This document shows positions 52,872 to 61,221 of a DNA stretch of 64,000 bases, one piece after another. The position numbers were made by a program, and so were the translations under genes. The notes below the pieces were generated by a model that saw nothing but the letters and a program-made list of their open reading frames with translations, was not told where the DNA came from and did no database searches. The DNA is from Dickeya zeae NCPPB 2538 (GTDB lineage Bacteria; Pseudomonadota; Gammaproteobacteria; Enterobacterales; Enterobacteriaceae), in NCBI RefSeq assembly GCF_000406165.1, contig NZ_CM001977.1:4484354-4548353 (forward strand), read 5' to 3'. Each line of letters begins with the position of its first letter. The stretch's first letter is position 1.

Positions 52872-53351
52872 ATGACCTTACATATCCGTTGGGCGGTGCA
52901 GCAGGATTCCGCCACCATTCTGAATTTTATCCGTGAGCTGGCAGAGTACGAGAAAGCGCTGCATGAGGTGAAGACCAATCAGCAGGAAATTGAGCAAACG
53001 CTGTTTGGTGAAGGCGCGTCTACCGAAGCACTGATCTGCGAATGGAACGGCGAGCCGATCGGGTTTGCGGTGTTTTTCAGTAGTTACTCCACCTGGCTTG
53101 GGCGCAACGGTATTTATCTGGAAGATTTATATGTTTCGCCACATTATCGTGGCTATGGCGCGGGTAAAGCGTTGTTGAAATATATTGCGCGTCTGGCGGT
53201 TGAGCGCGGTTGCGGGCGGCTGGAATGGAGTGTGCTGGACTGGAATCAGCCCGCCATCGATTTCTATGACAGTCTGGGGGCTGCCCCACAAAACGAGTGG
53301 ATCCGCTACCGTCTGGAAGGCGACAGCCTGAAACAGGCGGCACAGGAATAG
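52872..53351 (+). CDS. GNAT N-acetyltransferase
   Basis: The 159-residue protein, starting at ATG 52872 (MTLHIRWAVQQDSATILNF), has the acetyl-CoA-binding region YLEDLYVSPHYRGYGAGKAL and ends with EWSVLDWNQPAIDFYDSLGA. This arrangement resembles the spermidine/spermine (diamine) acetyltransferase-like branch of the GNAT family. The substrate cannot be told from sequence. It stands alone downstream of the arn operon and probably has its own promoter. Confidence 0.85.
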   Translation: MTLHIRWAVQQDSATILNFIRELAEYEKALHEVKTNQQEIEQTLFGEGASTEALICEWNGEPIGFAVFFSSYSTWLGRNGIYLEDLYVSPHYRGYGAGKALLKYIARLAVERGCGRLEWSVLDWNQPAIDFYDSLGAAPQNEWIRYRLEGDSLKQAAQE

Positions 53352-53370
53352 CCTGAGTTATGCGTTGCGG

Positions 53371-53402
53371 AAAAAAACAGGCGGCGGAAAACCCGCTGCC
53401 TG
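53371..53402 (-). terminator. Terminator of the NAD(P)-binding oxidoreductase gene
   Basis: CAGGCGGCGG and CCGCTGCCTG pair over most of 10 positions around a short loop. On the minus strand the stem is followed by seven Us. It fits the minus-strand gene ending at 53463. Confidence 0.8.
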
Positions 53403-53462
53403 CCGAGGGTAAAGGGACAGGGCCTGGACACAGGAAATGCATCCCTGTCATACCGGGTGTAA

Positions 53463-54074
53463 CTAGTAACCAACGGTAAAACGCTGACGGATGTGTTGCG
53501 GTTTTTCCACTTCATCCACTAATGCAATGGCGTAGTCTGCGAAAGAGATGCTGCTGCCGTGTTCGTTGGTCAGCAGGTCGTCTTTACCAAGACGGAATGT
53601 GCCGGTACGTTCACCGGGGATGAACATCATCGATGGCGACAGGAACGTCCAGTCCAGGTCCGTAACGGTTTTCAGCAGATCGAGAAAATCAGCGCCCTTG
53701 GTGGCTTCTGCCTTGTAAGCCTCTGGAAAGCCGGGTTGATCCACCAGACGCTGACCCGGTGCGACCAACAAACTACCGGCACCACCGACCACCAGATAGC
53801 GTTTCACCCCAGCAGCGCGCACGGCGTCGATAAGAATCTGCGGATCGCTGCTGGTAAAATGTACCGAACTGATAACCGCGTCATGACCTGCCAGCAGTGC
53901 CGTTAGCCCGGCCACATCGAATACATCCCCTTTTTTAGCCGTAACGCCGGGCAGCGAGGCGATATTTTCCGGATGACGGGCGATCGCGGTGACTTGGTGA
54001 CCACGCTCAGACAGCTCGTTTAGAATCTGTGAACCCGCGTTACCAGAAGCGCCGATCAGTGCAATATGAGCCAT
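53463..54074 (-). CDS. NAD(P)H-binding atypical short-chain dehydrogenase
   Basis: The 203-residue protein starts MAHIALIGASGNAGSQILNE, with the Rossmann GxxGxxG loop GASGNAG. It is of the NmrA/atypical SDR type (DVFDVAGLTALLAGHDAVIS, YLVVGGAGSL). The substrate is unknown; many such proteins sense or reduce quinones or oxidised cofactors. It is divergent from an HxlR-family regulator, a frequent pairing that suggests control by that regulator. ATG 54074 is chosen by homology over an ATG 17 codons upstream. Confidence 0.87.
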   Translation of the reverse strand: MAHIALIGASGNAGSQILNELSERGHQVTAIARHPENIASLPGVTAKKGDVFDVAGLTALLAGHDAVISSVHFTSSDPQILIDAVRAAGVKRYLVVGGAGSLLVAPGQRLVDQPGFPEAYKAEATKGADFLDLLKTVTDLDWTFLSPSMMFIPGERTGTFRLGKDDLLTNEHGSSISFADYAIALVDEVEKPQHIRQRFTVGY

Positions 54075-54136
54075 GTTCCATTCCTTATAGTCTTCATTAG
54101 GGGAAAGGTCTATTATGTAGACCATTGGGAGGGATT

Positions 54137-54199
54137 ATGCGCAAAGCCCGATCGCTGCGCAAGAAGTCACCCGTGTGTTATCTGGTCATCAAGAGCTGA
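54137..54199 (+). other. 20-codon frame with strong ribosome site before the HxlR gene
   Basis: GGGAGGG lies just before an ATG at 54137, which opens a frame MRKARSLRKKSPVCYLVIKS ending at TGA 54199. It ends 18 bases before the HxlR start. It could be an upstream peptide that couples translation, or may be a chance product. Confidence 0.3.
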
Positions 54200-54216
54200 C
54201 TATTGTGGAGTGTGTG

Positions 54217-54603
54217 ATGCCGAAAACCGTTGCTGAAAAAGATGTCTTTGTCTTTGAACAGGCTTGTCCGATACGCGATGTGCTGGATCGCATTGGTGAT
54301 CAGTGGAGTCTGCTGGTGTTAGAAACCCTGAGTGATGGCACGTTACGTTTTAATGAATTGATGCGTCGTATTGGCGATATCTCCAAGCAAATGCTCTCCA
54401 AGACATTGAAATTACTGGAGCAGGACGGATTTGTCAGGCGTACGATCTATGCTGAAGTACCGCCTCGGGTGGAATACCAGCTTACCGAGCTTGGGCGTTC
54501 TTTTTTACAACCCATGAAGATGTTAGTGGAATGGGCGGATGCGCATCACCGTACGATTTGTGAAGCGCGCAAAATCTATGAGCAAAAAACGGATAACGCC
54601 TGA
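54217..54603 (+). CDS. HxlR-family transcriptional regulator
   Basis: The 128-residue winged-helix protein starts MPKTVAEKDVFVFEQACPIR. The family Cys (ACPIRDVLDRIGDQWS) and the recognition helix region RFNELMRRIGDISKQMLSKTLK are visible. Many members sense electrophiles or oxidants through such a Cys. ATG 54217 is supported by GGAG upstream. It is divergent from the NAD(P)-binding oxidoreductase gene, its likely target. Confidence 0.9.
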   Translation: MPKTVAEKDVFVFEQACPIRDVLDRIGDQWSLLVLETLSDGTLRFNELMRRIGDISKQMLSKTLKLLEQDGFVRRTIYAEVPPRVEYQLTELGRSFLQPMKMLVEWADAHHRTICEARKIYEQKTDNA

Positions 54604-54608
54604 CATCA

Positions 54609-54628
54609 ACGGGCAGCTGAGCGCCCGT
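54609..54628 (+). terminator. Hairpin after the HxlR gene
   Basis: ACGGGC and GCCCGT form a 6-bp stem with an 8-base loop, 6 bases after the stop. No T-run follows, so confidence is low. Confidence 0.35.
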
Positions 54629-54695
54629 GCGATAATTGCCAATGCTGCTGGCATGTAATCGATAGTAAGACCATACGATTGCTATTCAGGCGGTA

Positions 54696-54723
54696 GCGGC
54701 CTTGCGCTGCTCTGCAAGGCCGC
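54696..54723. terminator. Stem-loop between HxlR gene and hppD
   Basis: GCGGCCTTGC and GCAAGGCCGC form a perfect 10-bp stem with an 8-base loop in the space between the convergent genes. No U-run follows on either strand. Confidence 0.5.
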
Positions 54724-54742
54724 GTCTGATACAAGCAGGGGG

Positions 54743-55831
54743 TTAGACCGCTTCTGTCGTGACTTTGATTTCACCGCGCGCCAGTTGGTCACGCTCCATG
54801 GATTCAAACAGCGCTTTGAAGTTACCTTCGCCAAAGCCCTCGTCGCCGTCCCGCTCGATAAATTCAAAAAACAAAGGGCCGATAAGGGTTTCTGAGAAAA
54901 TCTGCAACAGTAGCTTTTTCTGCCCGTTATGGGTGTTGCCATCCAGCAAAATACCGCGTTTTTGCAGCGCGACGATATCCCGGCCATGACCAGGCAGGCG
55001 CTCTTCCACCATCTGGTAATAGGTATCGGATGGTGCGGTCATCAGCGGTAATCCTGCCTGACGCAGTTGATCGAGCGTCGTCAGAATATCATCGGTTTGC
55101 ATCGCGATATGTTGGATCCCTTCGCCATTAAACCGACGCAAAAACTCCTGGATTTGCCCATTGCTGCCTTCGGCTTCTTCATTCAGCGGAATACGAATTT
55201 TTCCGTCTGGTGCGACCATGGCTTTTGAGTGCAAACCGGTGTATTCGCCTGCAATATCAAAATAACGAATTTGCTGGAAATTAAATATCCGGCTATAGAA
55301 TTCAGACCAGTAATCCATTCTTCCCTGATAGACATTATTAGTCAGGTGGTCAATGGTGTGCAGCCCAAATCCTTTCGGATTTTTTTCCACACCGGGAATA
55401 AATGAAAATTCGATATCAAAGATATCGATATCTGAATGATATTTCTCGATGAAGTAGATTTTTGAGCCACCAATACCTTCAATCGCCGGTACCTGAATTT
55501 CACCCGGGTTAGCGGCCTGCTCTGCGGGCCTGGCACCGGACAACAGCGCCTGTTCATACGCCTGATGCGCATCCTTGACATAAAACCCCATACCGCAGGC
55601 TCCTGCACCGTGTTCCTGTAAAAAGGTTCGCGGAAAACCGGTGGCAGTATTATTCACAAGGAAGTTGATATTATTTTGTCGAAAGAGAGAAATGGCGCGA
55701 TGGCGATGGTGTGCAACACAGGTAAACCCGAGCGAAGCGAATAATGTCGATAGCGCTTCCGGATTATCGGTAACAAATTCGATAAAAGCAAATCCATTTA
55801 AATTTAGCGGGTTGGCTAATAAATTAGTCAT
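54743..55831 (-). CDS. hpd: 4-hydroxyphenylpyruvate dioxygenase
   Basis: The enzyme converts 4-hydroxyphenylpyruvate to homogentisate with non-haem iron. The 362-residue product has two VOC-type halves. The iron ligands are seen as His in IDHLTNNV, His in GIQHIAMQTDD and Glu in LFFEFIERDG. The start at ATG 55831 (MTNLLANPLNLNGFAFIEF) has AAGGA upstream. No homogentisate dioxygenase or other tyrosine-degradation gene is nearby, so its product could instead give pyomelanin-like pigment or enter a pathway encoded elsewhere. The 5' part and upstream region are AT-rich compared with neighbours. Confidence 0.95.
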   Translation of the reverse strand: MTNLLANPLNLNGFAFIEFVTDNPEALSTLFASLGFTCVAHHRHRAISLFRQNNINFLVNNTATGFPRTFLQEHGAGACGMGFYVKDAHQAYEQALLSGARPAEQAANPGEIQVPAIEGIGGSKIYFIEKYHSDIDIFDIEFSFIPGVEKNPKGFGLHTIDHLTNNVYQGRMDYWSEFYSRIFNFQQIRYFDIAGEYTGLHSKAMVAPDGKIRIPLNEEAEGSNGQIQEFLRRFNGEGIQHIAMQTDDILTTLDQLRQAGLPLMTAPSDTYYQMVEERLPGHGRDIVALQKRGILLDGNTHNGQKKLLLQIFSETLIGPLFFEFIERDGDEGFGEGNFKALFESMERDQLARGEIKVTTEAV

Positions 55832-56149
55832 ACTATTTCCTTTGTCCATAAAGGAGGTGGTTGAAATAAAAAAGACGGGCTTATTAAGGTGAATAATAGC
55901 GCCATTATTCATTCATGGATAACAATTTTTTCTTATTAAAATCACAGTAAATAAATTCGAAGTAGTTTCATTTATTAATAATTATTCATTAGCGCATCGG
56001 TAGTCATTGCATATGCTCCGGCGCGATGAAAAATAATAGATTGGCCCAAATATTGCGATAAATGACCTTTGGGCCACTGCTGATGATGTGGTTTTTTAAG
56101 CAGAATGACGGTAGTGCGCCATGTTTGTCTTAAAAAGAGGAATACCGCT
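55832..56149. other. AT-rich divergent spacer between hpd and the MBL hydrolase gene
   Basis: A 318-base stretch with high A+T (many TTATT/AATAA words) that should hold both promoters. No clear operator or gene was recognised. Confidence 0.45.
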
Positions 56150-56923
56150 ATGAACATTACCCAGATCAGAAATGCGACGCTCAAAATTGGCTTTGCCGGT
56201 AAAACGTTTCTCATCGACCCGATGCTGGCTGACAAAGGCGCTTATCCCGGTTTCGAGGGGACGCTGAACAGCCATTTGCGTAACCCGTTGGTGGACCTGC
56301 CTGTCACGCTGGAGGCGCTATTTGCCGGTGTGGATGCGGTGATTGTTACCCACACACATCTTGATCACTGGGATGAGGTTGCCGCTACCCGGCTGCCGAA
56401 ATCATTACCGATATTTACCCAGCATGAGCACGATCAAAGCCTGATTCGGGCCGCCGGGTTTGGCGATGTCCGGTTGTTGAGCGAGCAGAGTACTTTTTGC
56501 GATATCACGCTGAGTAAAACACCGGGTCAGCATGGCAGTGATGCCATTATGGAAAAACTGGGGGACAGGCTGGGCCAGGTGTGTGGTGTGGTACTGCGTC
56601 ATCCACAGGAAAAAACGCTGTATCTGGCAGGCGATACCGTCTGGAATGCGGACGTGGCGGAAAATCTACGTCGCTATGTGCCGGAAGTGATTGTGCTTAA
56701 CTGCGGCGATGCGCAAATTGTCGGTCTGGAGTCAATCATCATGAACCAGCAGGATGTGCTGAGCGTGGCGCAGTACGCGCCGAATGCGACCCTCATCGCC
56801 AGCCATATGGAGGCGGTTAACCATTCGGCGTTGAGTCGTGAGGCTCTGGCGGATTTTGTGCAGCAACATGGCGTGTCGGGTCGGGTATTGATTCCGGCCG
56901 ATGGCGAGTCCTGTATGCTGTAG
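56150..56923 (+). CDS. MBL-fold metal-dependent hydrolase
   Basis: The 257-residue protein starts MNITQIRNATLKIGFAGKTF at ATG 56150, with AGAGG before it. The metal motif THTHLDHWDE is clear, with further His at GQHG and an Asp at LAGDTVW, so two metal ions are expected. It resembles UlaG-like lactonase or hydrolase families; the substrate is unknown. It is followed, 43 bases later, by a GlxA-type regulator, and the two probably form a unit. Confidence 0.87.
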   Translation: MNITQIRNATLKIGFAGKTFLIDPMLADKGAYPGFEGTLNSHLRNPLVDLPVTLEALFAGVDAVIVTHTHLDHWDEVAATRLPKSLPIFTQHEHDQSLIRAAGFGDVRLLSEQSTFCDITLSKTPGQHGSDAIMEKLGDRLGQVCGVVLRHPQEKTLYLAGDTVWNADVAENLRRYVPEVIVLNCGDAQIVGLESIIMNQQDVLSVAQYAPNATLIASHMEAVNHSALSREALADFVQQHGVSGRVLIPADGESCML

Positions 56924-56966
56924 CCGGTATACAAAATGGGCAGTGACAACACAGAAGGAACGTAAT

Positions 56967-57944
56967 GTGAGTAAGCCTATTCCATCGGTCGCGGTGGTCG
57001 CCTGCGATCAGTTCAGCCCGTTTCATTTATCGGTGCCCTGCATGATTTTCGGCGATGTGCTGCCGGGACAACCGTTATTCAGGTTGCATCTTTGCGCTGG
57101 TGAAGAGGGTGTGTTGCGTTCCGCACAAGGGTTGCAGATTGATACCCCGTTCGGGCTGGATACGCTGGCGCAAGCCGATATCGTGGTGGTGCCTTACTGG
57201 CGTAACCCACAGGAAACGCCGAATCCGGCGTTGCTGGAGGCGTTGGCCGAGGCCTATGCCCGTGGCAGCCTGTTGGTTGGGCTGTGTCTGGGCACCTATG
57301 TGCTGGCCTGGGCCGGGCTGCTTACGCAGCGCAACGCCGCAACACACTGGGAGTTCGCGCAGGATTTTCAGCAGCGTTTTCCGGATGTACGGCTGGATAC
57401 ACAGGCGTTATACGTGGAAGACGAGCAACTCATCACTTCGGCAGGGACGGCCGCTGGGCTGGATTGTTGCCTGCATGTGGTCAGAAAGTACCACGGTAGT
57501 GTTATTGCCAATAAAATCGCCAGAAGAATGGTGATTCCCCCGCATCGTGAAGGCGGTCAGGCACAGTTCATCGAGCGGCCGATGCCGACATCGACACAGG
57601 ACGCCAGAATCAACGCGCTACTGGATTACCTGAGAAGCCGCCTCGACCATTCCTATCATCTCGATGATCTGGCGCGCCGGACGCTAATGAGCCGTCGCAC
57701 GTTCACCCGACAGTTTCACAAGGCCACCGGGATGTCGGTCGGTGAATGGCTGATGGCTGAGCGCCTGCAACAAAGCCAGACATTGCTGGAATCCACCACG
57801 TTGTCGATCGAAGCCATCGCCGAACAGGTCGGCTTCGGCACCGCCGCGTCACTGCGTCAGCACTTCCGCCGCCAGTTTAACGTCACGCCCGGCGAGTGGC
57901 GCAAGACGTTTTTGGGGGGGAGTACGTCAGCTGGTTTTCGGTAG
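56967..57944 (+). CDS. GlxA-type AraC-family transcriptional regulator
   Basis: The 325-residue protein starts with GTG 56967 (MSKPIPSVAVVACDQFSPF), with AAGGA before it. The N-terminal half is a DJ-1/PfpI (class I glutamine-amidotransferase-like) domain with a nucleophile-elbow Cys in VGLCLGTYVLAWAG. The C-terminal half is an AraC-type double HTH (LDDLARRTLMSRRTFTRQFH and IEAIAEQVGFGTAASLRQHF). It may sense a small metabolite and control the preceding hydrolase gene. An ATGTGA start-stop overlaps its initiation region. Confidence 0.92.
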   Translation: MSKPIPSVAVVACDQFSPFHLSVPCMIFGDVLPGQPLFRLHLCAGEEGVLRSAQGLQIDTPFGLDTLAQADIVVVPYWRNPQETPNPALLEALAEAYARGSLLVGLCLGTYVLAWAGLLTQRNAATHWEFAQDFQQRFPDVRLDTQALYVEDEQLITSAGTAAGLDCCLHVVRKYHGSVIANKIARRMVIPPHREGGQAQFIERPMPTSTQDARINALLDYLRSRLDHSYHLDDLARRTLMSRRTFTRQFHKATGMSVGEWLMAERLQQSQTLLESTTLSIEAIAEQVGFGTAASLRQHFRRQFNVTPGEWRKTFLGGSTSAGFR

Positions 57945-58020
57945 CTTTCGAGAGGTCGTGAGTGAAGGGCTTATTATGGTGTTTAACGCATATTATCTGC
58001 ATTCTCATGACACGCTATGA

Positions 58021-58042
58021 CAGGTAATCATAGTTTTACCTG
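58021..58042 (+). repeat. Inverted repeat with TTACC core upstream of hipB
   Basis: CAGGTAA and TTACCTG form a perfect 7-base inverted repeat around an 8-base centre. The right arm lies in the first copy of the 23-base direct repeat described next. The core TTACC also occurs in the operator nearest hipB. Confidence 0.5.
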
Positions 58043-58083
58043 CTCTAGCGTGTAACTCTTGTTTTACCTGCTCTAGCGTGTAA
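58033..58083 (+). repeat. Two 23-base direct repeats in the hipBA promoter
   Basis: GTTTTACCTGCTCTAGCGTG followed by TAA occurs at 58033-58055 and again at 58061-58083, 28 bases apart. The second copy overlaps a candidate promoter (TTGTTT 58059-58064, 16 bases, TAATAT 58081-58086). The repeats could be extra operator copies for HipB, or the scar of a local duplication. Confidence 0.65.
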
Positions 58084-58087
58084 TATT

Positions 58088-58115
58088 TATCTTACCGCCT
58101 ATAACCGGTAGGATA
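58088..58115 (+). promoter_or_regulatory. HipB operator immediately before hipB
   Basis: TATC-T-TACCG-CCTATAAC-CGGTA-G-GATA is an inverted repeat of the arms TATCnTACCG and CGGTAnGATA around eight bases. E. coli HipB binds TATC-N8-GGATA palindromes, which this extends. Position directly before the hipB start fits autorepression. Confidence 0.75.
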
Positions 58116-58117
58116 AA

Positions 58118-58390
58118 ATGATGAAGGTCACCAACAGCAAACAGCTTAGCAGCTATCTGAAAGATGTTCGTATCATGCAGAAGCTTTCACAAGGGAAAGT
58201 GGCCAGTAAAGTGGGTATTCGCCAGGATACGGTATCCAGCTTCGAACAACATCCTGATTCCACCAAACTGGAAACCTTCTTTAAAATCCTGTCGGCATTA
58301 AATTTAGAACTTACGGTTACCCCCAGGAATATGGACGCCGCCAATAACGAGGCCTCTGTTGCAGAATCGTCCTGGAAGGAAGAATGGTAA
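58118..58390 (+). CDS. hipB: HipB-type antitoxin / repressor
   Basis: The 90-residue protein has a helix-turn-helix of the HTH_3 type (LSQGKVASKVGIRQDTVSSFE) and binds its own operator. It neutralises HipA. The C-terminus ends with WKEEW, comparable with the C-terminal Trp of E. coli HipB, which inserts into HipA. Start is ATG 58118 or the next codon. The stop overlaps the start of hipA (TAATG). Confidence 0.92.
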   Translation: MMKVTNSKQLSSYLKDVRIMQKLSQGKVASKVGIRQDTVSSFEQHPDSTKLETFFKILSALNLELTVTPRNMDAANNEASVAESSWKEEW

Positions 58391-59709
58391 TGGCTGCGCT
58401 CGATGTCTACATGAACGGTTATCGGGTGGGGATATTGACCAAAACAGGTAGTGGGGCACATCATTTTTCCTATGATGTGAACTGGCTTGGGCTGTCCGGA
58501 AGTCGTCCCATCTCGCTCTCTATGCCACTACGTCATCAGCCCTATCAAGGTGATGAAGTTTATAACTTCTTCGACAATTTGTTGCCGGATAATCCGGACA
58601 TCAGAAGACGAATTGTTGCCAGGCATCACGCTGACTCCACCCAGCCGTTTGATCTGCTGGCTAAAGTGGGGCGAGACAGTGTTGGGGCGTTGCAATTGAT
58701 ACCGGCGAGTACACCAACTAACAATATAAAACAGATTGAATACAAAACATTATCTGAGCAGCAGCTTGAAAACATACTGTCGGGATATCTGGTTGATGCG
58801 CCGCTGGGGATGATTGATACAGAAGATGATTTTCGTATCTCTATTGCTGGCGCACAGGAAAAGACGGCTCTGCTTTATCGGGATAGTCACTGGTGCCTGC
58901 CCTTCAATACCACACCCACTACCCACATCATCAAGCTACCGATTGGTAAAATCGAGAGTCACTCTTACTCCATTGATATGTCTGACAGCGTTGAAAATGA
59001 GTATCTGTGCCTGCTGATTGCCAGGGAGTTTGGGCTACCGGTGCCACACTGTTTTATGCTCAACGCTGGCAAGATAAAAGCGCTGGCGGTAGAACGTTTT
59101 GATCGTAAATATGCCTCGGATGGCAGTTGGGTTATGCGATTGCCACAGGAGGATTTTTGTCAGGTATTCAACGTGCCTTCCGCGCTGAAATATGAAAATC
59201 ATGGTGGGCCCGGTATTTCCGCCATTATGTCGTATCTATTAGGCGCTGTTGACCCACAAAGGGATCGCTATAGTTTTATGAAGGTTCAGGTGCTGTTCTG
59301 GCTATTGGCAGCAACAGATGGTCATGCGAAGAATTTTTCCTTGTTTATTGAGCCTGAGGGACGATATCGCCTCACGCCTTTCTATGACATTCTCTCTATG
59401 TACCCGGCGATGGGGGGGCGGGGAATTGATCGCAGAGAGGCAAAACTGGCGATGGGGCTGGCTAGCTCAAAAGGCAAGAAATACGCGATTGAGCAGATCT
59501 TTCCACGTCACTTTTTCCAAACGGCGCAGGCAGTTGGGTTTGCCAGAGAATCAATGGAGAGCATTCTGACGGAATTTGCACAGTCGATGGATACGATTGT
59601 GATGAAAATTAGGAACCAACTACCTGCGAGTTTTCCTGCATCTATTCGCGATGCAATTCTCGAAGGCATGCAGGCAAGAGCGGGGCGATTAATGACCGGG
59701 TGGGAATAG
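58390..59709 (+). CDS. hipA: HipA-type serine/threonine kinase toxin
   Basis: HipA phosphorylates glutamyl-tRNA synthetase and induces persistence. The 439-residue product, starting at ATG 58390, is close to the E. coli length (440). Ser151 in DFRISIAGAQEKTALL is the autophosphorylation position, Lys182 in IIKLP binds ATP, and the catalytic Asp310 is in ATDGHAKNFSLF, with Asp333 in FYDILS for metal. All key residues are present, so an active toxin is expected. The pair lies next to mnmE and may be an acquired module. Confidence 0.95.
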   Translation: MAALDVYMNGYRVGILTKTGSGAHHFSYDVNWLGLSGSRPISLSMPLRHQPYQGDEVYNFFDNLLPDNPDIRRRIVARHHADSTQPFDLLAKVGRDSVGALQLIPASTPTNNIKQIEYKTLSEQQLENILSGYLVDAPLGMIDTEDDFRISIAGAQEKTALLYRDSHWCLPFNTTPTTHIIKLPIGKIESHSYSIDMSDSVENEYLCLLIAREFGLPVPHCFMLNAGKIKALAVERFDRKYASDGSWVMRLPQEDFCQVFNVPSALKYENHGGPGISAIMSYLLGAVDPQRDRYSFMKVQVLFWLLAATDGHAKNFSLFIEPEGRYRLTPFYDILSMYPAMGGRGIDRREAKLAMGLASSKGKKYAIEQIFPRHFFQTAQAVGFARESMESILTEFAQSMDTIVMKIRNQLPASFPASIRDAILEGMQARAGRLMTGWE

Positions 59710-59730
59710 GCACCCCATAGGTGCCTCTTT
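59708..59730 (+). terminator. Terminator after hipA
   Basis: AGGCACC-CCATA-GGTGCCT with TCTTTG after it begins at the hipA stop codon. It is a compact 7-bp stem. Confidence 0.7.
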
Positions 59731-59741
59731 GCATGTGGGCT

Positions 59742-61106
59742 TCACTTCCCAATACAAAAACTGGAAAAAATCCGCCCCAGCAGATCGTCGGAGGTGAATT
59801 CACCGGTGATTTCACTTAACGCCTGCTGTGCCAGTCGCAGTTCCTCGGCCAGCAGTTCACCGGCGTAGGCACCGACCAGTTGTTCGTGGCCTTGCTGTAG
59901 ATGCTGCGCTGCTTGTTCCAGCGCCTGCAAGTGACGACGGCGGGCCAGAAAGCCCCCTTCGGTGTTGCTGGTAAATCCCATGCTTTGTTTGAGGTGGTCA
60001 CGCAGCAGGTCTACACCGTCACCCGTTCGGGCGGAAAGGCGGATAAGTGAGTAAGTATTTACCTCTGCAATACCCAGCGGTTCACCGGTGACATCCGCTT
60101 TGTTACGCACGACGGTGATCGGCAATCGGCTTGGTAGTCTTGCCATAAATTCTGGCCAGATAGCCGCTGGTTCTACCGCGTCGGTGGTGGTGCCATCGAC
60201 CATAAACAGTACCCGGTCGGCCTGTTCGATTTCCTGCCACGCCCGTTCAATACCGATACGTTCTACTTCGTCGCTGGCTTCGCGCAGCCCAGCGGTGTCA
60301 ATGATATGCAGCGGCATACCGTCGATATGAATATGCTCACGCAGCACATCGCGCGTGGTACCGGCGATATCGGTGACGATAGCGGCATCGCGCCCGGCCA
60401 GCGCATTCAGCAGGCTGGATTTACCTGCATTCGGTCGACCGGCAATCACCACTTTCATCCCTTCGCGCAGCAGGCTGCCTTGCCGCGCTTCGCCACGCAC
60501 ACCTTCCAGATCGCCTATCACTGCATTGAGCATAGCTTCGATTTTGCCGTCGGAGAGAAAATCGATCTCCTCATCGGGGAAATCGATCGCTGCTTCCACA
60601 TAGATTCGAAGGTGAGTGAGTGCTTCCACCAGTTGATGAACGCGGGAGGAAAAGACACCCTGTAGCGAGTTGACGGCGGAACGTGCCGCCTGCTCAGAAC
60701 TGGCGTCGATCAGATCGGCAATCGCTTCGGCCTGCGCCAGATCGAGTTTGTCGTTTAAAAATGCCCGTTCGGAAAATTCGCCAGGGCGGGCGATGCGCAC
60801 ACCCGGCAGCGCCACAACGCGTTTGAGCAACAGGTCGAGGATCACCGGGCCGCCGTGACCTTGTAGTTCTAACACGTCTTCACCTGTAAAGGAGTTCGGG
60901 CCGGGGAACCACAGGGCAATGCCTTGATCGAGCACGCTACCATCGACGTCATGGAAAGGCAGGTAATCGGCGTAACGCGGTTTAGGCAGCTTACCCAGTA
61001 TGGCTTGTGCTACCGCTGAGGCCTGGCGGCCGGAGATGCGCAGAATACCTACGCCGCCGCGTCCCGGCGGGGTGGCTTGGGCAACGATGGTGTCGGTATG
61101 GCTCAT
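59742..61106 (-). CDS. mnmE: tRNA modification GTPase MnmE
   Basis: MnmE works with MnmG to modify the wobble uridine of certain tRNAs. The 454-residue product starts [20 protein letters not shown] at ATG 61106 (the E. coli length). The G domain has [22 protein letters not shown] and NKAD. The C-terminal FCIGK includes the Cys used in the reaction. It is on the same strand as yidC but is separated from it by a strong terminator. Confidence 0.98.
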   Translation of the reverse strand: MSHTDTIVAQATPPGRGGVGILRISGRQASAVAQAILGKLPKPRYADYLPFHDVDGSVLDQGIALWFPGPNSFTGEDVLELQGHGGPVILDLLLKRVVALPGVRIARPGEFSERAFLNDKLDLAQAEAIADLIDASSEQAARSAVNSLQGVFSSRVHQLVEALTHLRIYVEAAIDFPDEEIDFLSDGKIEAMLNAVIGDLEGVRGEARQGSLLREGMKVVIAGRPNAGKSSLLNALAGRDAAIVTDIAGTTRDVLREHIHIDGMPLHIIDTAGLREASDEVERIGIERAWQEIEQADRVLFMVDGTTTDAVEPAAIWPEFMARLPSRLPITVVRNKADVTGEPLGIAEVNTYSLIRLSARTGDGVDLLRDHLKQSMGFTSNTEGGFLARRRHLQALEQAAQHLQQGHEQLVGAYAGELLAEELRLAQQALSEITGEFTSDDLLGRIFSSFCIGK

Positions 61107-61169
61107 GGTGTTCTCTCTGCCTTTTTGCCTGTTTTCAGGCACGGTTTGGGGTTGTCTTACTGTAAAAAA

Positions 61170-61194
61170 ATAAGGCGGTCAGTGACCGCCTTAT
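61170..61194 (-). terminator. Terminator after yidC
   Basis: ATAAGGCGGTCA-G-TGACCGCCTTAT is a 12-bp perfect palindrome (loop would form from its centre). On the minus strand the stem is followed by seven Us. Confidence 0.9.
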
Positions 61195-61221
61195 AATGAG
61201 ATTGATTGGACAATCAACCGG

